This document shows, piece by piece, positions 25,078 through 33,046 of a stretch of 64,000 nucleotides of DNA. The stretch is from assembly GCF_000428825.1 (NCBI RefSeq), contig NZ_AUAR01000002.1, positions 124,001 through 188,000 on the forward strand. The letters run 5' to 3'. The stretch is from Desulfomicrobium escambiense DSM 10707 (GTDB taxonomy: Bacteria; Desulfobacterota; Desulfovibrionia; Desulfovibrionales; Desulfomicrobiaceae). Both the position numbers and the translations under genes were made by a program. Below the pieces are notes generated by a model, which was given only the letters and a program-made list of their open reading frames with translations, was not told the origin of the DNA and made no database searches. The first letter of the stretch is position 1. Each line of letters opens with the position of its first letter.

Positions 25078-27151
25078 ATTTTCCCGCAAAGCCCTCCTGG
25101 ACGCCCTGCGCCAGGCCGGAGCTCCCCTGCGCAGCAAGAACATCTACGGCCTCTTCGACGCCGACGCGTCCCTGAAAAAGGTCATCAAGTCCACCCTGGC
25201 CCAGATGGTCGAGAGCGGCGAAATCGCCCAGATGGGCAAGAGCTACGGCCTGCTGGACAGCCTGCCGCGCATGACAGGCACCCTGGACGTGCGCCGCTCG
25301 GGCGTGGGCTACCTCATCTCCGACGACCGCCGCCAGAAGGACCTCTTCATCCACCCCAGCAACTTCGGCGGGGCCTGGCCCGGCGACCGGGTCACGGCCG
25401 TGGTCGACACGGGCCGCAAGAAGGACGCCCCGGAAGGGCGCATCGTCGAAATCCTGGAGCGCGGGGTCGCGGAACTGATGGTCCGCGTCAGCCGCCGCAT
25501 TTCCGGCGACAGCTTCTTCTGCCATCCCACGGATGCACGCATGCCCTTCTATACCGTGGTCGACACGAGCGACATTCCGACCCCCGAAAAGGGCGACATC
25601 CTGAGCGTGCGACCCGAAGAGGAGCAGGAGAAGGGGCTGTGGCGCTGCACGGCCCTGCGACGCCTCGGCGAGGAGCGCGACCTGGCCACCCAGGAACTGC
25701 TGGTCAAGACCAGCTATTCCATCCCCGAGGAATTCCCGACGCCCGTCCTGCGCCAGGCCGAGGCCCTGCCCGCCGAACCGTCGCCCGCGGACTGGGCCGG
25801 CCGCACGGACCTGCGCGGGGTGGCCCTGGTGACCATCGACGGCGAGACGGCCAAGGACTTCGATGACGCGGTCTACGTGGAGCGCCAGGAGAACGGCTAC
25901 CGCCTCGTCGTGGCCATCGCCGACGTGGCCCACTACGTGCCCGAGAACTCGGCCCTGGACGTGGAAGCCCGGGTGCGCGGCAACTCCTACTATTTCCCCC
26001 TGTCGGTGGAACCCATGTTCCCGGAAGCCCTGTCCAACGGCCTGTGCAGCCTGCGGCCGCACGTGCCGCGCCTGGCCATGGTCGTGGACACGCCCTACTC
26101 CCTGGACGGCGAGCCCGGAAAGCCCAGGCTCTACAACGCCGTGATCGAGAGCCAGGCCCGCCTGACCTACAACCAGGTCCAGGCAGCCCTGGACGGCTCG
26201 CCGGACACGAACACCGAACCCCTCATGCCCATGCTGCGCGACGCCGAGGCGCTGGCGCAGCTCTTCCTCAAACGTCGCACGGAGCGCGGCTGCCTGGACT
26301 TCGACATCCCCGAGGCCCAGGTGAGGCTGGTGGAGGACATCGTCAGCGTCCACGCCGGTACGCGCCTCTTCAGCCACCGCCTCATCGAGGAGTTCATGAT
26401 CGCGGCCAACGAACGCGTGGCCGAATACCTCGGGGCGCGCGAACGCGTCTTCCCCTACCGCATCCACCCGCAGCCCGACGAGCGCAAGCTTGAGACCCTG
26501 CGCAACCTCCTGGCCCACACCAGTCTGGTGGACCGTCTGCCGAAAGACCTGGACCAGAAAGGCCTGCAGAGCCTGACACACGCCGCCGACGGCACGGACA
26601 TGGAGTTCCTGGTCAACCGCCTGGTCCTGCGGACCATGATGCAGGCCCAGTACTCGCCGGACAACGGAGGGCACTACGGCCTGGCTTCCGAGGCCTACTG
26701 CCACTTCACCTCGCCCATCCGCCGCTACGCGGACCTGCTGGTGCACCGGAGCCTCAAACGCCTGTTGGCCGGCGAGGCGGAAAGCATGGACATGGATGAA
26801 GTGCAGGGCATCTGCGAGGGCCTGAACTCACTTGAGCGCAAGGCCATGGAGGCGGAGAGGGAGATTCAGAAACGCGCGTCAATCCTGGCCCTGGAGGACA
26901 GGGTCGGCGAAACCATGCGCGGCGTGATTTCGGGCGTGGCGGATTTCGGCTTCTGGGTGGAACTGCTGGACATGCCCGTGGACGGCCTCGTGCGCCTGGC
27001 CACCCTGGACGACTACTACGTCTACGACCCCGAGCGTCAGGACCTCCTGGGCCAGCGCACGGGCAAGACCTTCTCCATGGGCCAGACCCTGGACGTGGTG
27101 CTTGATGTCGTGAGCCTGGAGCGGGTGGAGATCAATTTCACGCTGGCGTGA
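25049..27151 (+). CDS. rnr: Ribonuclease R
   Basis: A 700-residue 3'-5' exoribonuclease of the RNB family that degrades structured RNA. The N-terminus is a winged-helix-like segment (residues about 1-75), then cold-shock-type RNA-binding domains (RRSGVGYLISDDRRQKDLFI), the RNB catalytic domain with IDGETAKDFDDAVYVE supplying the metal-binding aspartates, and a C-terminal S1 domain (GVISGVADFGFWVEL). It is shorter than the E. coli enzyme because the basic C-terminal tail is absent. The start lies inside lpxK. Followed by a region rich in palindromic repeats. Confidence 0.95.
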   Translation: MPPKKRATNKFSRKALLDALRQAGAPLRSKNIYGLFDADASLKKVIKSTLAQMVESGEIAQMGKSYGLLDSLPRMTGTLDVRRSGVGYLISDDRRQKDLFIHPSNFGGAWPGDRVTAVVDTGRKKDAPEGRIVEILERGVAELMVRVSRRISGDSFFCHPTDARMPFYTVVDTSDIPTPEKGDILSVRPEEEQEKGLWRCTALRRLGEERDLATQELLVKTSYSIPEEFPTPVLRQAEALPAEPSPADWAGRTDLRGVALVTIDGETAKDFDDAVYVERQENGYRLVVAIADVAHYVPENSALDVEARVRGNSYYFPLSVEPMFPEALSNGLCSLRPHVPRLAMVVDTPYSLDGEPGKPRLYNAVIESQARLTYNQVQAALDGSPDTNTEPLMPMLRDAEALAQLFLKRRTERGCLDFDIPEAQVRLVEDIVSVHAGTRLFSHRLIEEFMIAANERVAEYLGARERVFPYRIHPQPDERKLETLRNLLAHTSLVDRLPKDLDQKGLQSLTHAADGTDMEFLVNRLVLRTMMQAQYSPDNGGHYGLASEAYCHFTSPIRRYADLLVHRSLKRLLAGEAESMDMDEVQGICEGLNSLERKAMEAEREIQKRASILALEDRVGETMRGVISGVADFGFWVELLDMPVDGLVRLATLDDYYVYDPERQDLLGQRTGKTFSMGQTLDVVLDVVSLERVEINFTLA

Positions 27152-27247
27152 TCACAAGAAGAGGTGCGGTGATTGGAGAACTTCGTCTCCAGACGGATTT
27201 CTCCGTTCTATCAAGGAAGAACTGAGAACACCCGCACCTCCTCCAAT

Positions 27248-27323
27248 GTCATTCCTGCGAAGACTGGAATCCATGTCTTTACCCGCATTTTTGAAGATGG
27301 ATTCCCGCTTTCGCGGGAATGAC
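27248..27323. repeat. 76-bp paired palindrome unit 1
   Basis: Two 27-bp elements in inverted orientation, GTCATTCC...GGAATCCAT (27248-27274, slightly degenerate) and its reverse complement (27297-27323, arms ATTCCC and GGGAAT intact), separated by 22 bp. Same length and spacing as unit 2. Confidence 0.85.
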
Positions 27324-27488
27324 GTGGTGATTGAATGATAACTTATCGTTTTGCCAAGAAAATCAAGAAACACGGCATCGGACAACTCGTCATTGTGGCA
27401 ATATCAGGATATTTACAGAAAATTTTGCGTTGATCCAAAAAAATAGTGCATCTAAGGCAAACGCAACGAAATTCCGCACCACCACCTT

Positions 27489-27564
27489 GTCATTCCCGCG
27501 AAGGCGGGAATCCATGCCTTTCCCTGCATTTTAGAAGATGGATTCCCGCCTTCGCGGGAATGAC
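27489..27564. repeat. 76-bp paired palindrome unit 2
   Basis: Two perfect 27-bp elements of the ATTCCC-N8-GGGAAT type in inverted orientation (27489-27515 and 27538-27564) separated by 22 bp whose sequence resembles the unit 1 spacer (both contain GCATTTT near the right side and end GAAG). Lies 76 bp before the GIY-YIG start codon. Confidence 0.9.
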
Positions 27565-27640
27565 ACAATGGCACATCGACTATTTGCCTCTTTGCCGTCG
27601 AGACAAGAAAAATTAAAACATCTCCTTCTGAAAAAACGCC

Positions 27641-27943
27641 ATGGACGCCTCAAAATCCTATTTTGTGTACATCCTAGCAAGCAAGCTAAACGGAACATTG
27701 TACACTGGCGTGACATCGAGCCTGAAAGCTCGGATTTGGCAGCACAAAAGCAACGTTGTGGAAGGATTCACCCAGAAGTACCAGGTGCACAAACTCGTTT
27801 ATTTCGAGATGCACAGCTCTCCAAATGATGCAATCTTACGTGAAAAACAGATCAAAAAATGGAACAGGGATTGGAAGATCCGACTGATCGAGGAAAACAA
27901 TCCTGCATGGAAGGATTTGTGGGAAGAGATTTCGTCTATGTAA
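27641..27943 (+). CDS. Small GIY-YIG nuclease-family protein (UPF0213-like)
   Basis: A 100-residue single-domain protein. The N-terminus has the GIY-YIG core as YFVYIL followed by LYTGVT, the catalytic arginine region SLKARIWQHK and the metal-binding glutamate in AILREKQIKKW. Such minimal proteins are widespread; their biochemical role is not settled. The ribosome-binding site is weak and base composition is AT-richer than neighbours, hinting at transfer. The gene is flanked on both sides by ATTCCC-N8-GGGAAT palindromes: a 76-bp unit ends 76 bp upstream and another copy begins 15 bp after the stop. Confidence 0.88.
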   Translation: MDASKSYFVYILASKLNGTLYTGVTSSLKARIWQHKSNVVEGFTQKYQVHKLVYFEMHSSPNDAILREKQIKKWNRDWKIRLIEENNPAWKDLWEEISSM

Positions 27944-27958
27944 AACTGAATGAAAGGC

Positions 27959-27985
27959 ATAGATTCCCGCCTTCGCGGGAATGAC
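27959..27985. repeat. ATTCCC-type palindrome directly after the GIY-YIG gene
   Basis: A 27-bp copy in reverse orientation with intact ATTCCC-N8-GGGAAT core, 15 bp past the stop codon. Confidence 0.88.
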
Positions 27986-28092
27986 ATGGTAGTGACGCCG
28001 AAGGGTTGTGCGAAGACTATCTGTTGAATTTCAGCAAGGCCCACCTTCAGACAACGTAATAACCTTGCTTCGGCCTGCCGCTTCATTTGAAC

Positions 28093-28119
28093 GTCATTCC
28101 CGCGAAGGCGGGAATCCAT
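28093..28119. repeat. ATTCCC-type palindrome before mnmE 3' end
   Basis: A 27-bp copy in forward orientation, so it and the copy at 27959 point away from each other across 107 bp, unlike the inward-facing 76-bp units upstream. Confidence 0.88.
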
Positions 28120-28164
28120 CCCATGCACTTCACACGAGAAGACTGAACATTTCGCGCTTCCCCA

Positions 28165-29538
28165 TCACTTGCCGATGCAGAACCCGTCGAAAACGGCGTT
28201 CAGCACTTCCTGCGACGTGATCGCGCCCGTAATCTCGCCCAGGAGGGCGCAGGCCGTGTCCAGGTGGACCGAGAGGATGTCGTAGGGCAGACCTGCGGAC
28301 AGGTCGTACAGGAGGCTGTCCAGTTCGCCCATGGCGGCGACCAGGGCCGTGTGCTGGCGCAGGTTGGGGACCAGGGCACCGGGTTCAGGGGTGCCGGCGC
28401 CGGCGACCAGGCGGCGCACGGCGGCCAGGAGGCCGGGCAGGCCCTGGCCGAGTTTGGCCGAGAGGGGGCAGATCGTCCGTTCACGCCAGGGCTGTTCCGC
28501 GAACCATGCGGGGTCGCCGGATACGAGATCCATCTTGTTGGCAACGACCAGCAGGTTTTTCACCTCGTCCGCAAGGTCGAGATCCTCGGCGCCTGGACCC
28601 AGGTCCGCGTCGATGATCAGCAGCACCAGGTCGGCCCGGGACATGAGCTCCCGGCTGCGCTCGATGCCGAGCATCTCCACGCTGTCCAGGGAGGCGCGCA
28701 GGCCCGCCGTGTCCACCAGACGCACGGGCAGGCCGTCAAGCTGTACGGATTCCTCCAGATAATCGCGAGTCGTGCCGGGGATGTCCGTAACGATGGCGCG
28801 GCTCACGCCGAGGATGGCGTTCATGAGGCTCGACTTGCCCGCGTTGACCTGCCCGGCCAGGACCACCAGGGCGCCCTCGCGCCAGCATCGGCCGCGGTCG
28901 TAGTTGCCGGCCAGTTCGGCCATGGCCGCCCGCGCCTCGGACACGCCGCGCTCCAGTTCCTCAGGGGCCAAGCATTCCACTTCGTCCTCGGGAAAATCAA
29001 CCGCCACACAGAGCTGCACGCGCAACGCCTCAAGGCTCGCGCGGAGCTCGGCGATGCGCCGCGCCAGGAGCCCTTCGAGCTTGGTCCCGGCCAATCCCAC
29101 GGCCACGCCCGTGGGCGCGCCCACGAGCTCCATGATGGCCTCGGCCTGGGTCAGGTCCATGCGACCGTTCAGGAAAGCCCGCTTGGAGAACTCCCCCGGC
29201 TCGGCCAGCCGCGCTCCGCGCGTCAGGCAGGCCTCAACCACCAGACGCAGGACGGCCGCGCCGCCGTGGCACTGGAACTCGAGCACGTCTTCGCCGGTGA
29301 AGGAGCGCGGGCCCGGCATCCAGGCGGTCAGGACCTCGTCGATGAAGTTTCCCGCCGCGTCACGCAACTGGCCGTGGTGCAGGCGGTACGCCCCGAAACC
29401 GGAAAAATCCGGACGCGAGGACTGGAAGAGCCCGAGCCCGATGTCCCGGGCCGCGGGGCCGCTCAGGCGGACGATGCCGATGGCGCCCTGTCCGGGCGGG
29501 GTGGCGATGGCGACGATGGTATTGGTGTGTGTTGGCAT
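28165..29538 (-). CDS. mnmE: tRNA modification GTPase MnmE
   Basis: A 457-residue GTPase which with MnmG adds carboxymethylaminomethyl groups to U34 of certain tRNAs. The N-terminal folate-binding domain begins TIVAIATPPGQGAIGIVRLSGP; the G domain has the P-loop GQVNAGKSS, DTAGL and NKMD; the protein ends in the catalytic CIGK. Length is normal. No Shine-Dalgarno is visible: a terminator-like hairpin with a seven-T tail ends only five bases before the start codon. It is the last gene of the rpmH-rnpA-yidD-yidC-jag-mnmE order. Confidence 0.95.
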   Translation of the reverse strand: MPTHTNTIVAIATPPGQGAIGIVRLSGPAARDIGLGLFQSSRPDFSGFGAYRLHHGQLRDAAGNFIDEVLTAWMPGPRSFTGEDVLEFQCHGGAAVLRLVVEACLTRGARLAEPGEFSKRAFLNGRMDLTQAEAIMELVGAPTGVAVGLAGTKLEGLLARRIAELRASLEALRVQLCVAVDFPEDEVECLAPEELERGVSEARAAMAELAGNYDRGRCWREGALVVLAGQVNAGKSSLMNAILGVSRAIVTDIPGTTRDYLEESVQLDGLPVRLVDTAGLRASLDSVEMLGIERSRELMSRADLVLLIIDADLGPGAEDLDLADEVKNLLVVANKMDLVSGDPAWFAEQPWRERTICPLSAKLGQGLPGLLAAVRRLVAGAGTPEPGALVPNLRQHTALVAAMGELDSLLYDLSAGLPYDILSVHLDTACALLGEITGAITSQEVLNAVFDGFCIGK

Positions 29539-29543
29539 GGCGT

Positions 29544-29574
29544 AAAAAAAGGGCGGACCGTACAGGCCCGCCCT
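29544..29574 (-). terminator. Terminator-like hairpin between jag and mnmE
   Basis: On the minus strand AGGGCGG pairs with CCGCCCT around an inner GGCC/GGTC-type stem, followed by TTTTTTT. It lies five bases after the jag stop and ends five bases before the mnmE start, so it could end the jag transcript or control mnmE. Confidence 0.8.
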
Positions 29575-29579
29575 GGTTG

Positions 29580-30467
29580 TTAGGATTGACGCGCCTGCGG
29601 CGGATCCTGCCGCCTGGGCGGCCGGCCCGCGTGCTTGCCGCGCTTGACCGGCAGGATGAGGACCCGCTTCATGTGCCCTTCCCCCTTGCTGCGCGTCTGC
29701 ACGCCCCGGTCGTCCTGCAGGGCCATGTGCACCACCCGGCGATGGAAGGAACTGAGCGGTCTGGTGCTCTGCACCCGGCCGGATTTCTTGGCCTTTTCCG
29801 ACAGGAACTGGGCGATGCTCAGAAGCTGCTCCTCCTGCTTCTGCCGGTAGTCGCCGGCGTCGAGCTGGATGCGCGGGCTCTTGGGCCAGGTCTTGGAAAC
29901 GATGCGGTTGGCCAGGTACTGCAGGGCGGTGATGGTCTGCCCGTCGCGGCCGATGATGAGCCCGGAGCTTTCCTCGCCTTCGATATGGACCGTGACGGGG
30001 CTCGATGCGACGTCGACGGTCAGGGTCACGTTCTCGGCGATGGGCCGCAGGAGGGCGGTCATGATGACGCGGATGTCGGCCTCCAGCCGGGCCTTTTCCT
30101 CGTCGGAAAGCAGGACCGCCGGAGTCCCTTCGTCCTCATCCTCAAACTCTTCGACCAGGTCGGGGCCGGCTTCGACCTCAGCCTCGGCAGCTTCAACCGC
30201 CTCGTCAGGCCCTGCCGCGACTGGCGCCGCGGGCGGCGAAGCGACCGGTTCTTTCTTCTGCGGCGCGGCCGTTTCCTCCGGCACTGAGGCAAGACGCCGG
30301 CGGACGGCCCTGATGGCGGCCTTCTTGGCGCCCAGGCCGAAAATGCCCGAGGACCCGCCGCTGAGGATCTCGATCTCCAGGGCGTCCCGCCCAACGGCGA
30401 AGAAACGGCACGCGTCCTCGATGGCCAAGTCCACGGTCTTGGCCCGGAATTCCTTGTATGCGCTCAT
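29580..30467 (-). CDS. jag: Jag/KhpB-type RNA-binding protein (Jag_N-KH-R3H)
   Basis: A 295-residue cytoplasmic RNA-binding protein. Residues about 1-50 are the Jag_N domain (YKEFRAKTVDLAIEDACRFF and a GSSGIFGLGAKKAAI turn); a long acidic, alanine- and proline-rich linker follows; a KH domain includes GLIIGRDGQTITALQYLANRI; and an R3H domain carries RPLSSFHRRVVHMAL. It stands between yidC and mnmE as in most bacteria, suggesting a link to membrane-protein insertion. A terminator follows it. The basic C-terminal tail after VLILPVKRGK is short and species-specific. Confidence 0.93.
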   Translation of the reverse strand: MSAYKEFRAKTVDLAIEDACRFFAVGRDALEIEILSGGSSGIFGLGAKKAAIRAVRRRLASVPEETAAPQKKEPVASPPAAPVAAGPDEAVEAAEAEVEAGPDLVEEFEDEDEGTPAVLLSDEEKARLEADIRVIMTALLRPIAENVTLTVDVASSPVTVHIEGEESSGLIIGRDGQTITALQYLANRIVSKTWPKSPRIQLDAGDYRQKQEEQLLSIAQFLSEKAKKSGRVQSTRPLSSFHRRVVHMALQDDRGVQTRSKGEGHMKRVLILPVKRGKHAGRPPRRQDPPQARQS

Positions 30468-30549
30468 GCGATTCTCCTTCGCGTCCGGAAGTTCAACAAC
30501 GCGCCCGTCGCAGGCGCGGCACCGTTTCCGGAACCGCGCCGCACAGGCC

Positions 30550-32163
30550 CTACTTCGACTTTCTGATCATCAGCCACTGCTGGCCGATGGAAAGCACGTT
30601 GTTGACCATCCAGTACACGACCAGGCCGGACGGGAAGTTCAGGAACAGGAAGGTGAAGATCACGGGCATGAACATCATGATCTTGGCCTGCATGGGGTCG
30701 CCCATGGGCGGGGACATGCGCTGCTGCAGGAACATGGTGGCGCCCATGATCAGCGGCGTGATGTAGTACGGGTCCTTGGCCGAGAGGTCGGCCAGCCAGA
30801 CCATGTCCGTAAAGGGCAGGTGTGGGATGAAGGGCGCGTGCCGAAGCTCGATGGCGCCGAGCAGGGCCTGGTACAGGGCGAAGAACACGGGAATCTGCAG
30901 CAGCATCGGCAGGCAGCCGCCGGCCGGGTTGACCTTGTAGGTCTTGTAGAGCTGCATGATCTCGGCGTTCATCTTTTCGCGGTCGTCGGCGTACTTCTCG
31001 CGGATCTTGGCCATCATGGGCTGCAGCTTCTTCATCTGCTCCATGGACTTGTAGCTCTTGTGCGAGAGGGGCCAAAACAGCGCCTTGATGATGACCGTCA
31101 GGATGATGATGGCCACGCCGTAGTTGCCCACATAGCCATGCAGGAAGTGCAGGAACTGGTTGAGGGGCTTGGCGATGATGTCGAAGAAGCCGTAGTTGAT
31201 GCTGGCCTTCAGGTTCTTGGGCAGCCCGGACAGGCCCTTGTTGGTCTTGGGGCCGAAATAGTAGGACGCCGTGCGCAGCTGGGTGGTGCCCGGATCCAGA
31301 AGCATCTGGTCGGCTACGGTCAGACGGTAGACGTCGTCCTCGAGCTTGGCGCGAACGGTCATGTCGGCCGACGTCGGCACCAGAGCAAGCAGGAAGTAGT
31401 TGCTCTCGATGCCGCCCCACTGGGCCGGGGCGGAGGATTCAACTCCCAGATGCAGGTCCTTCTGGCTGTCCTCCTGCTTGAGGGAGCCGGCGGCCATGTA
31501 GGCGATCTTGGTGTGGTTGTACTTGTCGCTCTCGGCCGTGAGCCGGCCGCTCGAAACGGAAAAGGCGAGATTGCCCTGGATCTGGGCCGGGGAGGTGTTG
31601 GTGATCTTGACCTCTTCCTTGATCTCGTAGGTGCCGCCGGTGAAGATCAGGCTGCGCTCGACCTTCACGCCGCCGAGGGTGCCCACCAGCTGGATGGCGC
31701 CCGTCTGGCCGTCGGCCAGGTCCATGTCGCCGCCCTGCACCGTCCATTCACCCTGGGCCCAGGTGGGCTGGGAGTTCCAGATCAGCCCCATGGGGGCCTT
31801 GGTGACGGACTGGGCGGAAACCAGGTCGATATTCTTGGAGTCCGCTGCGATGGTTTCCTTGTAGTTCTTGAGCACGAAGCTCTCGAGCACGCCGCCGGAG
31901 GTGTTGATCACGGCGTGGTACAGGGGAGTGTCCACGTTCAGCTTCTGGCCGCTGACCGGCGAAAACTGCACCTTCGGGGCGGACGACGCCGCGGGCGCGG
32001 CCTGGGAACCGGCTTCGGGAGCCTGGGCCGTGGTCTGGCTGGGGGCAGTCACGTTCTGGGTGTCCGTCTCCAGGGGGGTGACGGGCGGGAAGAAGTAATT
32101 CCAGCCCAAAAGCACCATCAGGGACAGGGAAACGGCAAGGATGACGCGCTTGTTGCTATCCAT
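30550..32163 (-). CDS. yidC: Membrane protein insertase YidC
   Basis: A 537-residue inner-membrane insertase of the Gram-negative type: a first helix near the N-terminus (RVILAVSLSLMVLLGWNYFF), a large periplasmic beta domain up to about residue 330, then the conserved five-helix core with the hydrophilic-groove region and a short basic C-terminus. It inserts proteins with or without SecYEG. The open frame starts at a TTG that overlaps the yidD stop, but ATG at 32163 is preceded by GAGAG and gives the family-typical MDSNKR start. It belongs to the rpmH-rnpA-yidD-yidC-jag cluster. Confidence 0.95.
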   Translation of the reverse strand: MDSNKRVILAVSLSLMVLLGWNYFFPPVTPLETDTQNVTAPSQTTAQAPEAGSQAAPAASSAPKVQFSPVSGQKLNVDTPLYHAVINTSGGVLESFVLKNYKETIAADSKNIDLVSAQSVTKAPMGLIWNSQPTWAQGEWTVQGGDMDLADGQTGAIQLVGTLGGVKVERSLIFTGGTYEIKEEVKITNTSPAQIQGNLAFSVSSGRLTAESDKYNHTKIAYMAAGSLKQEDSQKDLHLGVESSAPAQWGGIESNYFLLALVPTSADMTVRAKLEDDVYRLTVADQMLLDPGTTQLRTASYYFGPKTNKGLSGLPKNLKASINYGFFDIIAKPLNQFLHFLHGYVGNYGVAIIILTVIIKALFWPLSHKSYKSMEQMKKLQPMMAKIREKYADDREKMNAEIMQLYKTYKVNPAGGCLPMLLQIPVFFALYQALLGAIELRHAPFIPHLPFTDMVWLADLSAKDPYYITPLIMGATMFLQQRMSPPMGDPMQAKIMMFMPVIFTFLFLNFPSGLVVYWMVNNVLSIGQQWLMIRKSK

Positions 32164-32168
32164 CGATT

Positions 32169-32402
32169 TCAATCTCTCTTTGAGAAGTTAGGGGAGGGAA
32201 CCGGGTCGTAGCCGCCGGCGCACAGGGGATGACAACGCATGATCCGCATGAAGGCAAGGCCCATCCCCCGGAAAATGCCATGAGTCATGACGGCCTGCCG
32301 GGCGTATTCGGAACACGAAGGAGTGAAGCGGCAACACGGGGAATACAGCGGGGATATCAGATACTGATACAGCGAAAGGAAAGATACGAATACTCGTCTC
32401 AT
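32169..32402 (-). CDS. yidD: Membrane protein insertion efficiency factor YidD
   Basis: A 77-residue membrane-associated protein with the family signature of clustered cysteines (SPCCRFTPSCSEYARQA) and CHPLCAGGYDPVP. It assists YidC-dependent insertion. GGAG lies five bases before the ATG, 16 bp after rnpA, and its stop lies just before the yidC start. Position and size are exactly as expected. Confidence 0.95.
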   Translation of the reverse strand: MRRVFVSFLSLYQYLISPLYSPCCRFTPSCSEYARQAVMTHGIFRGMGLAFMRIMRCHPLCAGGYDPVPSPNFSKRD

Positions 32403-32418
32403 GCAATCTCCGGTCAGC

Positions 32419-32790
32419 CTACCCGGCGGTGGCGCGCGACACGATCTTCGCCATCAGGGGGCCGAGCTCCGAGGATACCTGCGCAAGGCTCAGACTGTCC
32501 GCGGAGATGCCCCGCTTGGGCACGACGACAATGTCCGCGCGCAGGGAAAAATCGTGCTGATGGAGCCGGAAGAACTCCCGGACCAGACGTTTGATCCGGT
32601 TGCGACGCACGGACTTGCCGACTTTTCTGCTCACCGTCAGTCCAAGACGCCAGGTCCCCCCGGCGTCTTCCCGCTCGAGAACAAAGAGGCTGAAGCTCTT
32701 TGAGAAAAAACGACGGCCCCGATCATAACAGTTCGTGAACTGGGGCCGTCTCTTCAGGCGGTACGAGGAAGGGGAGGTTAGACGGCTAAT
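32419..32790 (-). CDS. rnpA: Ribonuclease P protein component (unusual start)
   Basis: The protein subunit of RNase P, which matures tRNA 5' ends. The conserved body is intact: [46 protein letters not shown] and DIVVVPKRG. No ATG, GTG or TTG lies in frame near the expected N-terminus. The coordinates use an ATT at 32790, overlapping the rpmH stop and preceded by AAGGGAAG, which gives 123 residues; CTG at 32757 would give 112. The only in-frame ATG, at 32985, lies upstream of rpmH and would create a 188-residue protein enclosing the whole rpmH gene, an arrangement known from Thermus. The true start is unresolved. Confidence 0.85.
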   Translation of the reverse strand: MSRLTSPSSYRLKRRPQFTNCYDRGRRFFSKSFSLFVLEREDAGGTWRLGLTVSRKVGKSVRRNRIKRLVREFFRLHQHDFSLRADIVVVPKRGISADSLSLAQVSSELGPLMAKIVSRATAG

Positions 32791-32915
32791 CTTTTTCTTC
32801 CCTTGGCTCTTCTGCGGCGCAGGACTGCCTGGCCGTTCTTGGTCCGGGAGCGCACCAGGAACCCGTGGCTTCTTTTGCGCTTGGTGGTGCTGGGCTGATA
32901 TGTTCTCTTGCTCAT
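32778..32915 (-). CDS. rpmH: 50S ribosomal protein L34
   Basis: A 45-residue, very basic ribosomal protein with the universal sequence pattern [21 protein letters not shown] and [18 protein letters not shown] lies eight bases before the ATG at 32915. It is the first gene of the rnpA-yidD-yidC cluster. Its entire length is also open in the rnpA reading frame (-1 relative to its own), which is unusual enough to note. Confidence 0.97.
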   Translation of the reverse strand: MSKRTYQPSTTKRKRSHGFLVRSRTKNGQAVLRRRRAKGRKRLAV

Positions 32916-33046
32916 TTCTGTTCTCCTTCGAAAAAAGTAAACTGGGAAAATAGCCGCAAGAAAGCGGCTCGTCAAGCACTCTCATGCATGTGCACTCTGG
33001 ACAATTTCCCCCGCTTCACCCAAACTGGGCGGAACAAGGAGGAACC

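Larger units (their letters stand above)
27152..27640. other. Repeat-rich gap between rnr and the GIY-YIG gene
   Basis: This 489-bp gap is AT-richer than its surroundings and has no gene of its own. It contains two 76-bp paired-palindrome units (27248-27323 and 27489-27564) and, just after rnr, a wide inverted repeat GAGGTGCGG / CCGCACCTC (27162-27170 with about 27233-27241) that could close a long hairpin at the rnr 3' end. Confidence 0.6.

Noticed and set aside
27152-28164. CRISPR array
   Set aside because: The repeats are palindromic, occur in both orientations with unequal spacing, and there are no spacers of constant length or cas genes.
32188-32406. Alternative 72-codon frame over yidD
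   Set aside because: It is out of frame with the clear YidD cysteine motif and has no recognisable sequence.
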